DNA of 64,000 bases from Treponema sp. UBA1793 (GCA_002314445.1 DCFX01000052.1:26518-90517), one strand, 5' to 3'. Shown: positions 33,990 to 43,865, counted from the first letter of the stretch. A program made the numbers and translations. The notes: generated by a model not told the origin, from the sequence alone.

Positions 33990-35585
33990 ATGCCAGATAC
34001 AACTGTTAACTGGGCTGTTATTGCCCCCGGACGCATTGCTGCAAAATTTGCCGAAGCTCTTTCCGGCCTTGCAAAAACCGACTCCTCATTCTGCCGTTAT
34101 GCCGTTGCATCACGTACAGCTGAAAAAGCTGTAGAATTTGCAAAGAAGTGGGGATTCCGGAAGTCGTACGGAAGCTACGACGAACTGTTTGCGGATCCTG
34201 CGGTGGACGCCGTGTATATAGCAAGTCCGCATACATTCCACGCTGAACTTTCGCTTAAAGCGCTGCAGGCGGGAAAAAAGGTACTCTGCGAAAAACCTGT
34301 TGCTATGAACGCAGAACAGCTTCAGACCATACTCGAATGTGCGGCAGACAGGCACCTGTTCTTTATGGAAGCTATGTGGATGGCGTTTAATCCGACGATA
34401 CTTACGATTTTGGAGTGGATACGGGACGGAAAAATCGGTACTATAGTCCACACTGACGCGCATTTCTGTTTCCGCAACGCATATGATCCCGAAAGCAGGC
34501 TGTTTAACCCTGCACTTGGAGGCGGTGCACTGCTTGATGTCGGAATCTACCCGGTTTCCTTTTCCATGCTTACAGCCCGTGCCGCAGAAGATTATGCCAG
34601 TCACAAGCCGGCAGTTCTCGTAAAAGGCGGCAGTACAGTGGCAGTGCCGCGCCGGGTTGTCTCATCTGCACGCATAGCAAAAGGCGTTGATTTGTGGAAC
34701 TGCGAAGAATTCACGTTCGCATGCGGCATGACAGCGTCCCTTCAAAGTGCAATAGATATGGCAGGCGCGGACAGTCCGCAGGATGCGTATGTATACGGAA
34801 CAAAAGGATATATTCATGTACCGTCCTTCTGGATGGCACAGCAGGCAAAATTATTTGTGTATTCTGCGGAAAGCGGAACTGAAGCAGTCCTGACAGAAAC
34901 GGCAGACAAACCGTTCCGGTTCAACGGATATGAATACGAAATCGAAGATGCAACAAAATGTATTCTGTCCGGCAAAACTGAATCGATGCGGCACGAATCG
35001 CAGGCTGCGCTTGCTGTCTGTGCAACGCTGGACGCGCTGCGTGCTCAGTGGCGCCTTGTCTATCCGGGCGAAGCTCAGAAGGAAAGCCTGTCTGCAACAA
35101 CAGCTGCGGACGATATGCCGCAGGCAGCCGCGGATTCCACGATACTGACAATCTACACGGACGGCGGATGCAGTGGAAATCCGGGACCCGGCGGCTGGGG
35201 GTGCGTCATACTTGACGGAAACAAAGAGACACTTTTAAGCGGCGGAGAAAGGGCTTCAACGAACAACCGCATGGAACTTATGGCGGCAATCAGTGCGCTC
35301 TCGGCTGCGGCCCGCAATCCCGACTGGAAAAAACGGAAAGTGCATGTGTACAGCGACAGCCAGTATGTAAAAAACGGTATTACATCGTGGATAAAAGCAT
35401 GGAAGAAAAACGGCTGGCTTACGAGTGCAAAAAAGCCGGTTCTTAACAGAGAACTGTGGGAAGAACTTGACGAACTGTATTCTGTCCTCGACGTCGAATG
35501 GTCATGGGTAAAAGGGCATGCAGGAGTAAAATACAATGAAATATGCGATGAGCTGTGCCAGAAGGAAATACGGGCACTGCGGTAG
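33990..35585 (+). CDS. Gfo/Idh/MocA oxidoreductase fused to ribonuclease HI
   Basis: This single 531-residue frame has two complete enzymes. Residues ~5-360 form a Gfo/Idh/MocA NAD(P)-dependent sugar or polyol dehydrogenase: VIAPGRIAAKFAEAL for the nucleotide fold, YIASPHTFHAELSLKAL, CEKPVAMNAEQL with the conserved EKP, and GGGALLDVGIYPVSF with the catalytic region. A linker of ~25 residues (Ala/Ser rich) joins residues ~386-531, an RNase HI with D391, E429, D456, H510 and D520. The spacings D-E, D-H and H-D equal those of E. coli D10/E48, D70/H124 and H124/D134. RNase HI removes RNA from RNA-DNA hybrids; no functional link to the oxidoreductase is known. There is no internal stop or frameshift. 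Confidence 0.9.
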   Translation: MPDTTVNWAVIAPGRIAAKFAEALSGLAKTDSSFCRYAVASRTAEKAVEFAKKWGFRKSYGSYDELFADPAVDAVYIASPHTFHAELSLKALQAGKKVLCEKPVAMNAEQLQTILECAADRHLFFMEAMWMAFNPTILTILEWIRDGKIGTIVHTDAHFCFRNAYDPESRLFNPALGGGALLDVGIYPVSFSMLTARAAEDYASHKPAVLVKGGSTVAVPRRVVSSARIAKGVDLWNCEEFTFACGMTASLQSAIDMAGADSPQDAYVYGTKGYIHVPSFWMAQQAKLFVYSAESGTEAVLTETADKPFRFNGYEYEIEDATKCILSGKTESMRHESQAALAVCATLDALRAQWRLVYPGEAQKESLSATTAADDMPQAAADSTILTIYTDGGCSGNPGPGGWGCVILDGNKETLLSGGERASTNNRMELMAAISALSAAARNPDWKKRKVHVYSDSQYVKNGITSWIKAWKKNGWLTSAKKPVLNRELWEELDELYSVLDVEWSWVKGHAGVKYNEICDELCQKEIRALR

Positions 35586-35590
35586 GATAG

Positions 35591-36352
35591 TCATTTTATT
35601 TCTTTTCCGCTGGTCGCTGCCGCACGGTAATCTGACGGTGAGATACCGGTATACGTGCGGAATGCCTTACTGAAGTAGTTGCTGTCGTTGTAGCCGAGCT
35701 GCCCTGCTATCTGCTGAATCTGTATGGAGGGGTCTTCAAGAAGCTGTTTCGCGCGGTCCATGCGCACCTGCAGTACATATTCATAGATTCCGCAACTGAA
35801 TTCTTTTTTGAAAAGGCGGGACAGATATTCCTTCGTAAAATAAAAATGCCCGCTCAATGAATCAAGCGTCACTTCCTCCATATAGTTCTGATCAAGATAC
35901 TTTTTTATTGCGCCGGGCAATTCATCGGTCGTGTACGAATGCTCTGCATTCTTCACGTTTCCGGCGGCGCCGTGTTCTTTATCAAGCAGCTCCACCGCAT
36001 GCTCAAGCACTTTATTCAGCTCGTCCGCAGCAAGCGGTTTCAGCAGATAATCGAGTGCGTTCGCCTGAAGCGCGGTTTTTGCATAACGGAAATCATCATA
36101 TCCGCTTACGACGATGAGTTTTACATGAGGAAACTCCTCTGCGGCTTTCCGCAGGAACGAACTGCCGTCCATAACGGGCATGTTCATATCGACAAAAACA
36201 ATATCGGGATGAATTTCGCGCATCATTGCAATCCCTTCGCTTCCATTCCATGCGGAGCGCGGTTCCTCAAGACCGATTTCCTGCCACTTTCCGAGTTTAC
36301 GGATTACCGTGTGTACAGCTTTTTCGTCATCAATAATCAGCGTCTTATACAT
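35591..36352 (-). CDS. AraC-type response regulator (YesN-like)
   Basis: The 253-residue cytoplasmic regulator has a receiver domain (~1-120; LIIDDEKAVHTVIRKL, acceptor Asp in IVFVDMNMPVMDG, VVSGYDDF, YLLKPLAADEL). The C-terminal AraC double HTH (~150-250) has KEYLSRLFKKEF, IQQIAGQLGYNDSNYFSKAF and TGISPSDYR. It is encoded with its kinase, overlapping it by 8 nt. The pair is divergent from a sugar ABC transporter and alpha-xylosidase operon, which it most likely activates when oligosaccharide is present. Confidence 0.94.
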   Translation of the reverse strand: MYKTLIIDDEKAVHTVIRKLGKWQEIGLEEPRSAWNGSEGIAMMREIHPDIVFVDMNMPVMDGSSFLRKAAEEFPHVKLIVVSGYDDFRYAKTALQANALDYLLKPLAADELNKVLEHAVELLDKEHGAAGNVKNAEHSYTTDELPGAIKKYLDQNYMEEVTLDSLSGHFYFTKEYLSRLFKKEFSCGIYEYVLQVRMDRAKQLLEDPSIQIQQIAGQLGYNDSNYFSKAFRTYTGISPSDYRAAATSGKEIK

Positions 36353-38063
36353 CGTCCACTTCCATTACGGTGCTTGTACCCGTGAACTGCGTACTGTAAA
36401 TGCAGAGCCGGGCTGTCTTACCGTACAGCAGTTTTAATCTGTTCGACAAATTGCGCAGCCCGATACATTCTGCCTCTCTCGATTTCATCTGCCTGGCCGG
36501 TTCGTACAAATCCTGACAGGCCAGCTGATTCTGGATTTCTGCCAGCCGGTCAGCAGGAATACCCGCCCCGTCGTCGGTTACAGTTATGACAAGTTTTCCG
36601 CCCGCATGTTCCGCAGTAATCTCGATGCGCACAGAATCTGCTGTCTTTGACATACCATGTATGATTGAATTTTCAACAAGAGTCGTCACACTGATCTTCG
36701 GAACCGGCAGTTCTTCAATGCCGCCTGCAACAAGAATTTCGTACGTAAGCCTGTTTTCAAAACGGGCCTTCTGCAGAAAAAGGTAATCTTTTACATGCTC
36801 AAGTTCCGTTTTCAGCGTAACGGTTTCCGGTCCCCTTATTGTGTATTTTAGCATGGATGATAAAGCCATAACCATATCGTTGATTTTCATCTGATCGTTT
36901 TCAATCGCCTCGGCAGAAAGTGTCTGAAGCGTGTTGTAAAGGAAATGAGGATTTATCTGCGACTCAAGTGCAGAAAGCTGTGCACTTTTCCAGTTCAGCT
37001 CAGCAATATAATTCTTTTCTATTAATTCGTCAATTCTGCTTATCATCGTGTTGTATTCGTCTGACAGCAGCGTAATTTCAGTGCAGCCGGAAATTGAAAT
37101 CTTCGTTTTGAAATTACCCTGCCCCGTACTTCTGAGCTGTTTTGCAAGAATCGACAGCGGACGCATCAGTATTCTTATAAAAAATGTAAGAAGGATAACC
37201 GATACAATAATAAAAAGCACACCTACAGTGAACGTTATTGTGCGTGTTTCCGACAAGTACGAATCGAGCTGATTCTTTGAAATATATGTCGTAAGGTTCC
37301 ATTCTTCATCACCGCTTTCCGCGCTTATTGTAAGGCAGTTGTCAGTCTCTACGGAAGATAAATTAATAATTCCGGATACATCCCTGTAATATATATTTCC
37401 TTTCTTATTTCTAAGAACAGTCAGCTCACCGGGCTGCCCGCTGCTCAATGTCTTGTCAAACCACGACGGGTCAACTGTAAAACGTACAAAGGCCAGAGGC
37501 CTGCCGTCTTCAATATTAATAATCGTGCGGTAATACACAAGAAGATTCCCCTTATATTCGGCAGGCACAACCGCACGGTAATACCGCGGGCGGGAAAATT
37601 CAGCATACAGAGGATCGGATGTTATATCCGCCAGCGGGCGTTCGCTGACATTGCGGTTTTCCCGTGAAATAAAATAACCTCTATTTTGATTCACCACATA
37701 TATGCTGTAATCTACAAGGTCGTCACGCTGGTAATAAGCATTTCTTACAACCGACATGAGATATTCTTTCGTGCTGTAATCGTTCCGGTTATCGCTGCTT
37801 ATTATTTTCAAAAAGCGGATATCGTTCCGGGGAGTAAGTGAAAATGCATTCATTCCGGAAAAATATGCAGATACATTTTTTATCTGCAGTTCAAGGAGAG
37901 TCCGTGTACTTGCATATATCTTATTCTGCAGGTCGCGGCTTGTGCGTACCGACGTTATGGAAACGACAAGTATCAGGATTACCGTCATAAGTGTTGTTAT
38001 TACGGCTGTAAGCTGATATGCAAGCGATTTTTTCTGCATAAATATCCGTATTCGTTCCAACAT
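36345..38063 (-). CDS. YesM-type sensor histidine kinase
   Basis: The 572-residue inner-membrane kinase has TM1 (~14-36), a periplasmic Cache-like sensor (~40-270), TM2 (~275-298) and HAMP (~300-352). The His_kinase domain has the acceptor His in ESQINPHFLYNTLQTLSAEA. The ATPase domain has TLVENSIIHGMS, TVTDDGAGIP and GLRNLSNRLKLLYG. Kinases of this family are paired with AraC-type regulators and CUT1 sugar transporters in Firmicutes and spirochaetes. The partner is the downstream overlapping gene, and the likely target is the divergent operon at 38252. Confidence 0.94.
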   Translation of the reverse strand: MLERIRIFMQKKSLAYQLTAVITTLMTVILILVVSITSVRTSRDLQNKIYASTRTLLELQIKNVSAYFSGMNAFSLTPRNDIRFLKIISSDNRNDYSTKEYLMSVVRNAYYQRDDLVDYSIYVVNQNRGYFISRENRNVSERPLADITSDPLYAEFSRPRYYRAVVPAEYKGNLLVYYRTIINIEDGRPLAFVRFTVDPSWFDKTLSSGQPGELTVLRNKKGNIYYRDVSGIINLSSVETDNCLTISAESGDEEWNLTTYISKNQLDSYLSETRTITFTVGVLFIIVSVILLTFFIRILMRPLSILAKQLRSTGQGNFKTKISISGCTEITLLSDEYNTMISRIDELIEKNYIAELNWKSAQLSALESQINPHFLYNTLQTLSAEAIENDQMKINDMVMALSSMLKYTIRGPETVTLKTELEHVKDYLFLQKARFENRLTYEILVAGGIEELPVPKISVTTLVENSIIHGMSKTADSVRIEITAEHAGGKLVITVTDDGAGIPADRLAEIQNQLACQDLYEPARQMKSREAECIGLRNLSNRLKLLYGKTARLCIYSTQFTGTSTVMEVDDV

Positions 38064-38251
38064 GTCCTTAGTATATCATAACTGGTCATTTTTTTACCCT
38101 GAATTGTCTTTTTTTTTGCATGTTCAAATAGAAATGACGACTTATACTAAAATGACATGAGACTGAATGATTGCGGGCAGTTGTGCAGCAATCATGCATG
38201 TCCCGTATTGCAAACAAAGCGGAACTACTGCTTTGTTATAGGAGGCTGATA

Positions 38252-39490
38252 ATGAAAAAAGAGATTATGGCTGCGCTGCTTCTTACGGCAGCGGCAGGAA
38301 CAATGTTTGCGGCAGGGAATAAAAAAACTGCAAAAAAACAGACAACATTGTCATTTATGCTCAACAGTCCGGAACTTACTGAATATTACAAACAGTGCTT
38401 TGCAGAATATGAAAAGGAAACCGGCGTCAAAATCAATGCAGACATACTGCAGAATGATTACCAGACAGTTCTTAAAACACGTATCAATTCCGGTGATATT
38501 CCCGATCTGTTCCTTACAAGTGCATACAACGACAACAAAGTTTACAAAGATTATGCATACAACCTGGACAAAGAGCCGTTCATGAAAAATGTGCAGCCTG
38601 CCATTCTTTCAAGCGTTATGCTTGACGGACATGTAACAGGCTACCCGTTCGTTGTCCAGTCTCATTCTTTCATCTATAATAAAGCGCTTTTCAAAAAAGC
38701 CGGCATCACGAAACTGCCCGAAACGCTTGCAGAATACGATGCCGTCTGTCAGAAACTTACGGCAGCGGGAATTCAGCCGTTCAGTACAGGTTTTGCGGAA
38801 TGGTGGGTTCTTCCCCAGACGACATATCCTTCTATGAGCGATGCATACAACGGCGATTACGACAGGTTGTTTAAGGACGTTGAAAGCGGCAAACTGAAAT
38901 TCGGCGATCTTCCGCAGGTCGATTTTGCGCTTGACCTCATCGATCTTATTAAAAAATACGGCGGAAACAAACCGATGGAATCCACATTCGACATTCAGGT
39001 TTCCGATTTTGCAAACGGGAAAGCTGCAATGATTCATCAGGGCTCATGGGCAGAAGCAAGCGTCCGGGCGATCAATCCGGCCATCGATATGGGGTACATA
39101 AAAGCGCCACGCAAAGACGGTAAAGGAGTCATTGCCGTTGAGTCGAACCTTACATTCCGCGTTTACAACGATTCAAAAAACAGAGCTGCGGCACTTGATT
39201 TCCTGAACTGGCTTTCAACATCGGACTACGGCAGAAAATGGATTCCGGGAGTTGTCAAACAGATTTCACCGCTCAAAGGTGCATCAGCTCCGGACACGCA
39301 GCTCGCAAAAGAGACTGCACAAGCCCAGACAGACAAAATTACCTGCCCGTGGTGGATTTTCAAAGGCCCCGATGGAATTGAGCAGCCGTTCGGTACAGCA
39401 TTCCAGAATTACGCAGCGGGAACAGCTTCCCGTGCAGATACTAAAGCGGCTCTTACGCGTCTTTTTACCGACGCATACGATGTCGAATAA
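38252..39490 (+). CDS. Sugar ABC transporter binding protein (CUT1), alpha-xylosidase operon
   Basis: The ~412-residue family 1 solute-binding protein is periplasmic or anchored, with a signal peptide (~1-22, MAALLLTAAAGTMFAAG). The mature part has FAEYEKETGVKINADIL, INSGDIPDLFLTSA, YNKALFKKAGITKLPETLAEY and KAAMIHQGSWAEA, typical of oligosaccharide binders. It is the first gene of an operon with two permeases and a GH31 alpha-xylosidase, so the ligand is probably a xyloglucan or isoprimeverose-type oligosaccharide (inference). AGGAGG is 6 nt before the ATG. No ATPase is encoded; a shared MsmX-type ATPase elsewhere is expected. Confidence 0.93.
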   Translation: MKKEIMAALLLTAAAGTMFAAGNKKTAKKQTTLSFMLNSPELTEYYKQCFAEYEKETGVKINADILQNDYQTVLKTRINSGDIPDLFLTSAYNDNKVYKDYAYNLDKEPFMKNVQPAILSSVMLDGHVTGYPFVVQSHSFIYNKALFKKAGITKLPETLAEYDAVCQKLTAAGIQPFSTGFAEWWVLPQTTYPSMSDAYNGDYDRLFKDVESGKLKFGDLPQVDFALDLIDLIKKYGGNKPMESTFDIQVSDFANGKAAMIHQGSWAEASVRAINPAIDMGYIKAPRKDGKGVIAVESNLTFRVYNDSKNRAAALDFLNWLSTSDYGRKWIPGVVKQISPLKGASAPDTQLAKETAQAQTDKITCPWWIFKGPDGIEQPFGTAFQNYAAGTASRADTKAALTRLFTDAYDVE

Positions 39491-39512
39491 GCGTATACAT
39501 TAATAATCTATC

Positions 39513-39602
39513 AGCAGGCAGGCAGTTGAAACTGGTATACGCTGATTACATCACTGCGATGCAATCAGCGTATACCCTCCTCCTGGCTGTCTGCCTGCTT
39601 TT
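39513..39602 (+). terminator. Intercistronic two-part hairpin after the binding-protein gene
   Basis: The inner stem GGTATACGCTGATT (39534-39547) and AATCAGCGTATACC (39563-39576) has a 15-nt loop. The outer stem AGCAGGCAGGCAG (39513-39525) and CTGTCTGCCTGCT (39587-39599) leads into TTTT. It probably terminates or stabilises part of the transcripts, so that binding protein exceeds permease. Confidence 0.65.
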
Positions 39603-39620
39603 CCGTACCAGAGGTATTTC

Positions 39621-40520
39621 ATGATTCCAGCAACTACAAACAAGAGACGAAACATAAAGGAATTGAAAGAATTTGTCTGCTATGTTTTTCCGGCAGTACT
39701 GCTCATAACAGTTTTTGTGAGTATCCCCTTTCTCATGTGTATTTACAATTCGTTCCGTAAATGGAACGGAATTTCAAAAACGACGAAATTCATCGGTCTG
39801 AAAAACTACCGCAAACTTTTTACGGATGACCCGACTTTTCTGCATGCGCTTGGTTTTACTTTTCTATATGCGGTATGCGTCGTTATCATTATTAATATTA
39901 CAGCGCTGCTGCTCGCGGTGCTTCTTGAATCGAATATAAAGGGTAAAGGATTTTTCCGGGCGGCATTTTATATACCGAACATCATAAGTCTTGTCGTCAT
40001 AGGTTTTATATGGAAATTCATCTGTATCCGTGTCTTCGATCAGCTTGCAGTAATAACGAACGATCCGTTCTGGCAGCAAAGCTGGCTGGGAGATCCGAAT
40101 CTTGCGGTTGTCACTACGATATTCGTTTCGGTATGGCAGGGACTCGGTTTCTACCTGATTATCTACATTGCAGGACTTCAGTCCGTTCCGGGTGATCTTA
40201 TGGAAGCGGCGCGCATTGACGGTGCCGGCACATTCCGCAGGTTTTTCTCCGTTACGCTTCCGATGATTATGCCGTCGATTTCGTTCTGCATGTTCTATTC
40301 CGTTGCAAATTCCATGAAAATGTTTGAATTGATATTCAGTCTCACAGGCGGAGGGCCGGGAGTTGCAACGACACCGATTGCGCTCGATATTTACAACACA
40401 GCATTTAATAATAACAATTTCGGGTACGGCAGCGCGAAAAGCGTCGTGCTCTTTATCATCGTGTGCACTATATCAGTCATACAGGTGAGATTCTTTAAAA
40501 GCAGGGAGATTGAGGCATGA
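39621..40520 (+). CDS. Sugar ABC transporter permease (CUT1, MalF type)
   Basis: The 299-residue permease has six membrane helices. The EAA loop DLMEAARIDGAGTFRRFFSV (~residues 190-210) docks the ATPase, and FSLTGGGPGVATTPIALDIY is the typical C-terminal segment of MalF-type proteins. It partners the downstream MalG-type permease, whose start overlaps its stop by 4 nt. It is separated from the binding-protein gene by a hairpin, so expression is probably lower. Confidence 0.94.
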   Translation: MIPATTNKRRNIKELKEFVCYVFPAVLLITVFVSIPFLMCIYNSFRKWNGISKTTKFIGLKNYRKLFTDDPTFLHALGFTFLYAVCVVIIINITALLLAVLLESNIKGKGFFRAAFYIPNIISLVVIGFIWKFICIRVFDQLAVITNDPFWQQSWLGDPNLAVVTTIFVSVWQGLGFYLIIYIAGLQSVPGDLMEAARIDGAGTFRRFFSVTLPMIMPSISFCMFYSVANSMKMFELIFSLTGGGPGVATTPIALDIYNTAFNNNNFGYGSAKSVVLFIIVCTISVIQVRFFKSREIEA

Positions 40521-41353
40521 CACTCAAACAGGAAAAACAGATACCGACAGTTATCTTTGTGCTGATGCTTTTTATCGTTTTTTTATATATGCTGCCGCTC
40601 GTCATAATGATTCTGAACTCAGTAAAAAATTATGACGAAATCATGAAAAATGTTCTCGCGCTGCCTGAACATCTCTCCTTTAAAAACTTTGCAGTAGTCT
40701 TCAAGGACATGAACTACCCGCTCACATTTTTCAACACGTTTGTAGTCACCCTGACAGGAACCGTCGGAATCGTCATATTCGGCTCAATGGCAGGCTACAA
40801 AATGGCCCGTGTCAAAACGCGCTACAGTCAGCTCTCGTTTCTCTACTGCATAACGCCGATGATGGTACCGTTCCAGTCGTTCATGATTACGCTTGTCGTT
40901 ATTGCAAAAAAATTTCACCTTACAAACAACGTTCCCGGTCTTGGCATCATCTACTGGGGGCTCGGTATTCCGATGGCTCTCTTCCTCTATCAGGGATTCG
41001 CGAAGACCATTCCATATGAACTTGAGGAATCAGCCATTATGGAAGGCTGCAGTCAGCCGCGCCTTTTTCTGCAGATTATATTTCCCCTGCTCAAATCCGT
41101 AACGGCTTCCGTTATCGTTGTAAACGCAATGTGGATATGGAACGACTTCCTGCTTCCGCTGCTTGTTGTCGGGGGAAGCAAGGAAAAAAAGACGCTGCAG
41201 CTTGCTGCATACTCTTTCATGGGACAATACAAGTCGGAGTGGCAGAATATTATGGCCGCCGCCATTCTGATCATCATACCGGCGCTCATCATATACCTGA
41301 TATTCCAGAAAAATATTATTAAGGGTCTTGTTGCCGGTGCGGTAAAAGGCTGA
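40517..41353 (+). CDS. Sugar ABC transporter permease (CUT1, MalG type)
   Basis: This 278-residue permease has six helices. Its EAA loop is YELEESAIMEGCSQPRLFLQ, deviating from the usual DGA motif by EGC. The C-terminal VAGAVKG is the usual MalG ending. It completes the channel with the MalF-type partner. It is followed 21 nt later by the GH31 gene, so uptake and cleavage are co-transcribed. Confidence 0.94.
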   Translation: MTLKQEKQIPTVIFVLMLFIVFLYMLPLVIMILNSVKNYDEIMKNVLALPEHLSFKNFAVVFKDMNYPLTFFNTFVVTLTGTVGIVIFGSMAGYKMARVKTRYSQLSFLYCITPMMVPFQSFMITLVVIAKKFHLTNNVPGLGIIYWGLGIPMALFLYQGFAKTIPYELEESAIMEGCSQPRLFLQIIFPLLKSVTASVIVVNAMWIWNDFLLPLLVVGGSKEKKTLQLAAYSFMGQYKSEWQNIMAAAILIIIPALIIYLIFQKNIIKGLVAGAVKG

Positions 41354-41374
41354 TATTCTGTTATTGGAGCTGTT

Positions 41375-43732
41375 ATGAAATTTACAAACGGATTCTGGCT
41401 TACACGCAAAGAATACGACGCAAACTATGTGCGTGAAATATACAAATGGGATGCAGAGTCATCGTCTCTGACATTGTCCGCTCCGTTTAAAAAAATTGAA
41501 GGACGGGGTGATACGCTTAATATCGGTATGATGACCATTTTATGTTCTAGTCCTGCGGAAAACGTGCTCCGTATCAGGCTTACAGGTCATGCAGGTCAGC
41601 TTAAAAAAGGACCGCTGTTCGACATTCCCCGTACGGATTATGAAGGGACGAACGTATCATCCGGTACCGAAAGCGCTTCAATCACGAGCGGCAGACTTAC
41701 GCTTACGGTCAAAAAAGGTTCACCGGAACTCACCTTCACGGCTGACGGTAAACCGCTTACAAAAACAGGAGCACGCGGTATTTCCCGAATGCAGCATTCG
41801 GACGGACGTATCTACACAGTCACCGAACTTGCGCTTGACACAGGTGAACTTGTCTACGGATACGGCGAGCGTTTTACGCCGTATGTCAAGAACGGGCAGG
41901 TTGTCGACACATGGAATGAGGACGGAGGAACTGCAAGCGAAATCGCTTACAAAAGCATTCCGTTTTATATGACGAACAGACAATACGGCGTATTCGTCAA
42001 TCATCCCGGAAAAGTCAGCTTTGAAGCAGGAAGCGAAAAGGTTGAAGACGTGCAGTTCTCCGTAGAAGACGAATCTCTCGAATATTGCCTCATCTACGGT
42101 GACACGCAGAAAGATGTCCTTGCCCGCTACACCGCCCTCACCGGACGCGTACCGCTGCTTCCGAAATGGAGTTTCGGCCTCTGGCTTACAACATCGTTCA
42201 CTACAAACTACGACGAGAAAACAGTCTGCTCATTTGTCGACGGGATGGCCTCGCGGAATATTCCGCTGCGCGTATTCCATTTCGACTGCTTCTGGATGAA
42301 GGAGTTTGAATGGTGTAATTTTGAATGGGATAAAGACATGTTCCCTGATCCCTCAGGCATGCTCAGCCGGCTGCATACGAAGGGGCTCAAAATCTGCGTC
42401 TGGATAAACTCGTATATTGCGCAGAAATCACCCCTTTTTGCGGAGGGTGCGGAAAAAGGCTATCTGCTTAAAAATGCAGGCGGCACCGTGTGGCAGTGGG
42501 ATATGTGGCAGGCAGGAATGGGACTTGTCGATTTCACGAATCCGCAGGCGTACGCATGGTATCAGCAGAAATTAAAGCGGCTGCTCGATATGGGTGTCGA
42601 CTGCTTTAAAACGGATTTCGGCGAACGTATCCCCTGCTCCGACGACGGATACAATGTCGCGTGGTACGATGGTTCCGATGCTGAGAAAATGCACAATTAC
42701 TATACGTACCTCTATAACAAATGCGTGTTTGAACTGCTCGAAAAAGAAAAAGGACGTGGAGAGGCAGTGCTTTTTGCCCGCAGCGCAACTGCAGGCGGAC
42801 AGAAATTCCCGGTGCACTGGGGAGGAGACAGCACGAGCCGCTTTGTTTCAATGGCGGAAAGCCTCCGGGCAGGTCTTTCACTCATGGATAGCGGTTTTGC
42901 ATTCTGGAGTCACGACATCGGAGGTTTTGAAGAAACAGGTTCAGCTGATCTGTACAAGCGGTGGGTCGCGTTCGGACTATTTTCCTCGCACAGCCGTCTG
43001 CACGGCTCATCGTCGTACCGCGTTCCGTGGGCATACGACGATGAAGCATGCGATGTACTCCGTTTCTTCGTCAGGCAGAAATGCCGCCTCATGCCGTACA
43101 TTTACAATGCGGCCGTAAACGCATCTCTTACCGGTACTCCTGTCATGCGTCCGATGCATCTCGAATTCCCAGGAGACCAGAACTGTGCGTACCTTGACAG
43201 GCAGTACATGTTCGGACCGGACATTCTCGTTGCGCCGGTATTTACTCCGGCTCCTGACGACACTCCCGGCTCATCTGTCATGCAGGCGTGCTATCTCCCT
43301 GACGGGAACTGGGTACATTTTATCTCCGGTAAAAAAGTACAGGGCGGAAGGTGGTTTTCCGACACATACGATTACTTCAGCCTGCCGGTGTTCGTACGGG
43401 AAGGGACTATAATCCCGACAGGCAGAGAGGAAGAAAGACCTGACTATGATTACTCTGATCACATTGTCTGGCAGGTATTTCCGGGAGTTCAAAGAAAGAC
43501 ATACGGGGGAAGCGTCATTGATGAAAAAGGAAAGGTTGTTATTTCGCTTTCCGCAGAAGAAAATAGTCCGGGTGACATTTCCTTCAGCCGGACGGGAAAG
43601 GCGTCCGATATAACAATTACCATCAAAAATTTCCGTGTGTCACGCAGCGGCGGCTGTACGTTCACCCTGTCAGGAAATGATACGGTATTAATTCCGACTG
43701 CACAGACATTTACAGTAACGGGCACGTACTAA
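41375..43732 (+). CDS. GH31 alpha-xylosidase
   Basis: The 785-residue cytoplasmic glycosidase (no signal peptide) is of the YicI type and releases alpha-xylose from isoprimeverose and xyloglucan oligosaccharides. It has an N-terminal beta domain (~1-250) and a catalytic barrel (~255-600). The nucleophile is D414 in CFKTDFGERIP, close to D416 of YicI. The acid/base is D485 in HWGGDSTS, and ARSATAGGQKFPVHW fits the alpha-xylosidase rather than the alpha-glucosidase subgroup. C-terminal beta domains complete it. GGAG precedes the ATG. It is the last gene of the sugar ABC operon and is closed by a long hairpin. Confidence 0.93.
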   Translation: MKFTNGFWLTRKEYDANYVREIYKWDAESSSLTLSAPFKKIEGRGDTLNIGMMTILCSSPAENVLRIRLTGHAGQLKKGPLFDIPRTDYEGTNVSSGTESASITSGRLTLTVKKGSPELTFTADGKPLTKTGARGISRMQHSDGRIYTVTELALDTGELVYGYGERFTPYVKNGQVVDTWNEDGGTASEIAYKSIPFYMTNRQYGVFVNHPGKVSFEAGSEKVEDVQFSVEDESLEYCLIYGDTQKDVLARYTALTGRVPLLPKWSFGLWLTTSFTTNYDEKTVCSFVDGMASRNIPLRVFHFDCFWMKEFEWCNFEWDKDMFPDPSGMLSRLHTKGLKICVWINSYIAQKSPLFAEGAEKGYLLKNAGGTVWQWDMWQAGMGLVDFTNPQAYAWYQQKLKRLLDMGVDCFKTDFGERIPCSDDGYNVAWYDGSDAEKMHNYYTYLYNKCVFELLEKEKGRGEAVLFARSATAGGQKFPVHWGGDSTSRFVSMAESLRAGLSLMDSGFAFWSHDIGGFEETGSADLYKRWVAFGLFSSHSRLHGSSSYRVPWAYDDEACDVLRFFVRQKCRLMPYIYNAAVNASLTGTPVMRPMHLEFPGDQNCAYLDRQYMFGPDILVAPVFTPAPDDTPGSSVMQACYLPDGNWVHFISGKKVQGGRWFSDTYDYFSLPVFVREGTIIPTGREEERPDYDYSDHIVWQVFPGVQRKTYGGSVIDEKGKVVISLSAEENSPGDISFSRTGKASDITITIKNFRVSRSGGCTFTLSGNDTVLIPTAQTFTVTGTY

Positions 43733-43779
43733 TCAAGGCCTTTGTATCCAATGTATCTGTACTTTCCGGTTGAGTAAGG

Positions 43780-43833
43780 AAAATATGTCACAATCCGGCA
43801 TGCAAAATCTTATACCGGATTGTGACATATTTT
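43780..43833 (+). terminator. 19-bp perfect hairpin after the alpha-xylosidase gene
   Basis: AAAATATGTCACAATCCGG (43780-43798) pairs perfectly with 43815-43833 around a 16-nt loop, and ends in TTTT. It lies ~50 nt after the GH31 stop and 39 nt before the next start, so it is most likely a terminator; an operator function is possible. Confidence 0.7.
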
Positions 43834-43859
43834 ATATCCTCTTATTTCCGATATTCTGT

Positions 43860-43865
43860 TATACT
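43860..43865 (+). promoter_or_regulatory. -10 element of the LacI-domain kinase gene
   Basis: TATACT ends 6 nt before the ATG at 43872. No Shine-Dalgarno and no good -35 are visible, so a leaderless, possibly activator-dependent transcript is suggested. Confidence 0.4.

Noticed and set aside
36345..38063. Possibility that the YesM-type kinase also drives the NarL-type regulator
   Set aside because: YesM kinases pair with AraC-type regulators, and its own partner overlaps it by 8 nt.
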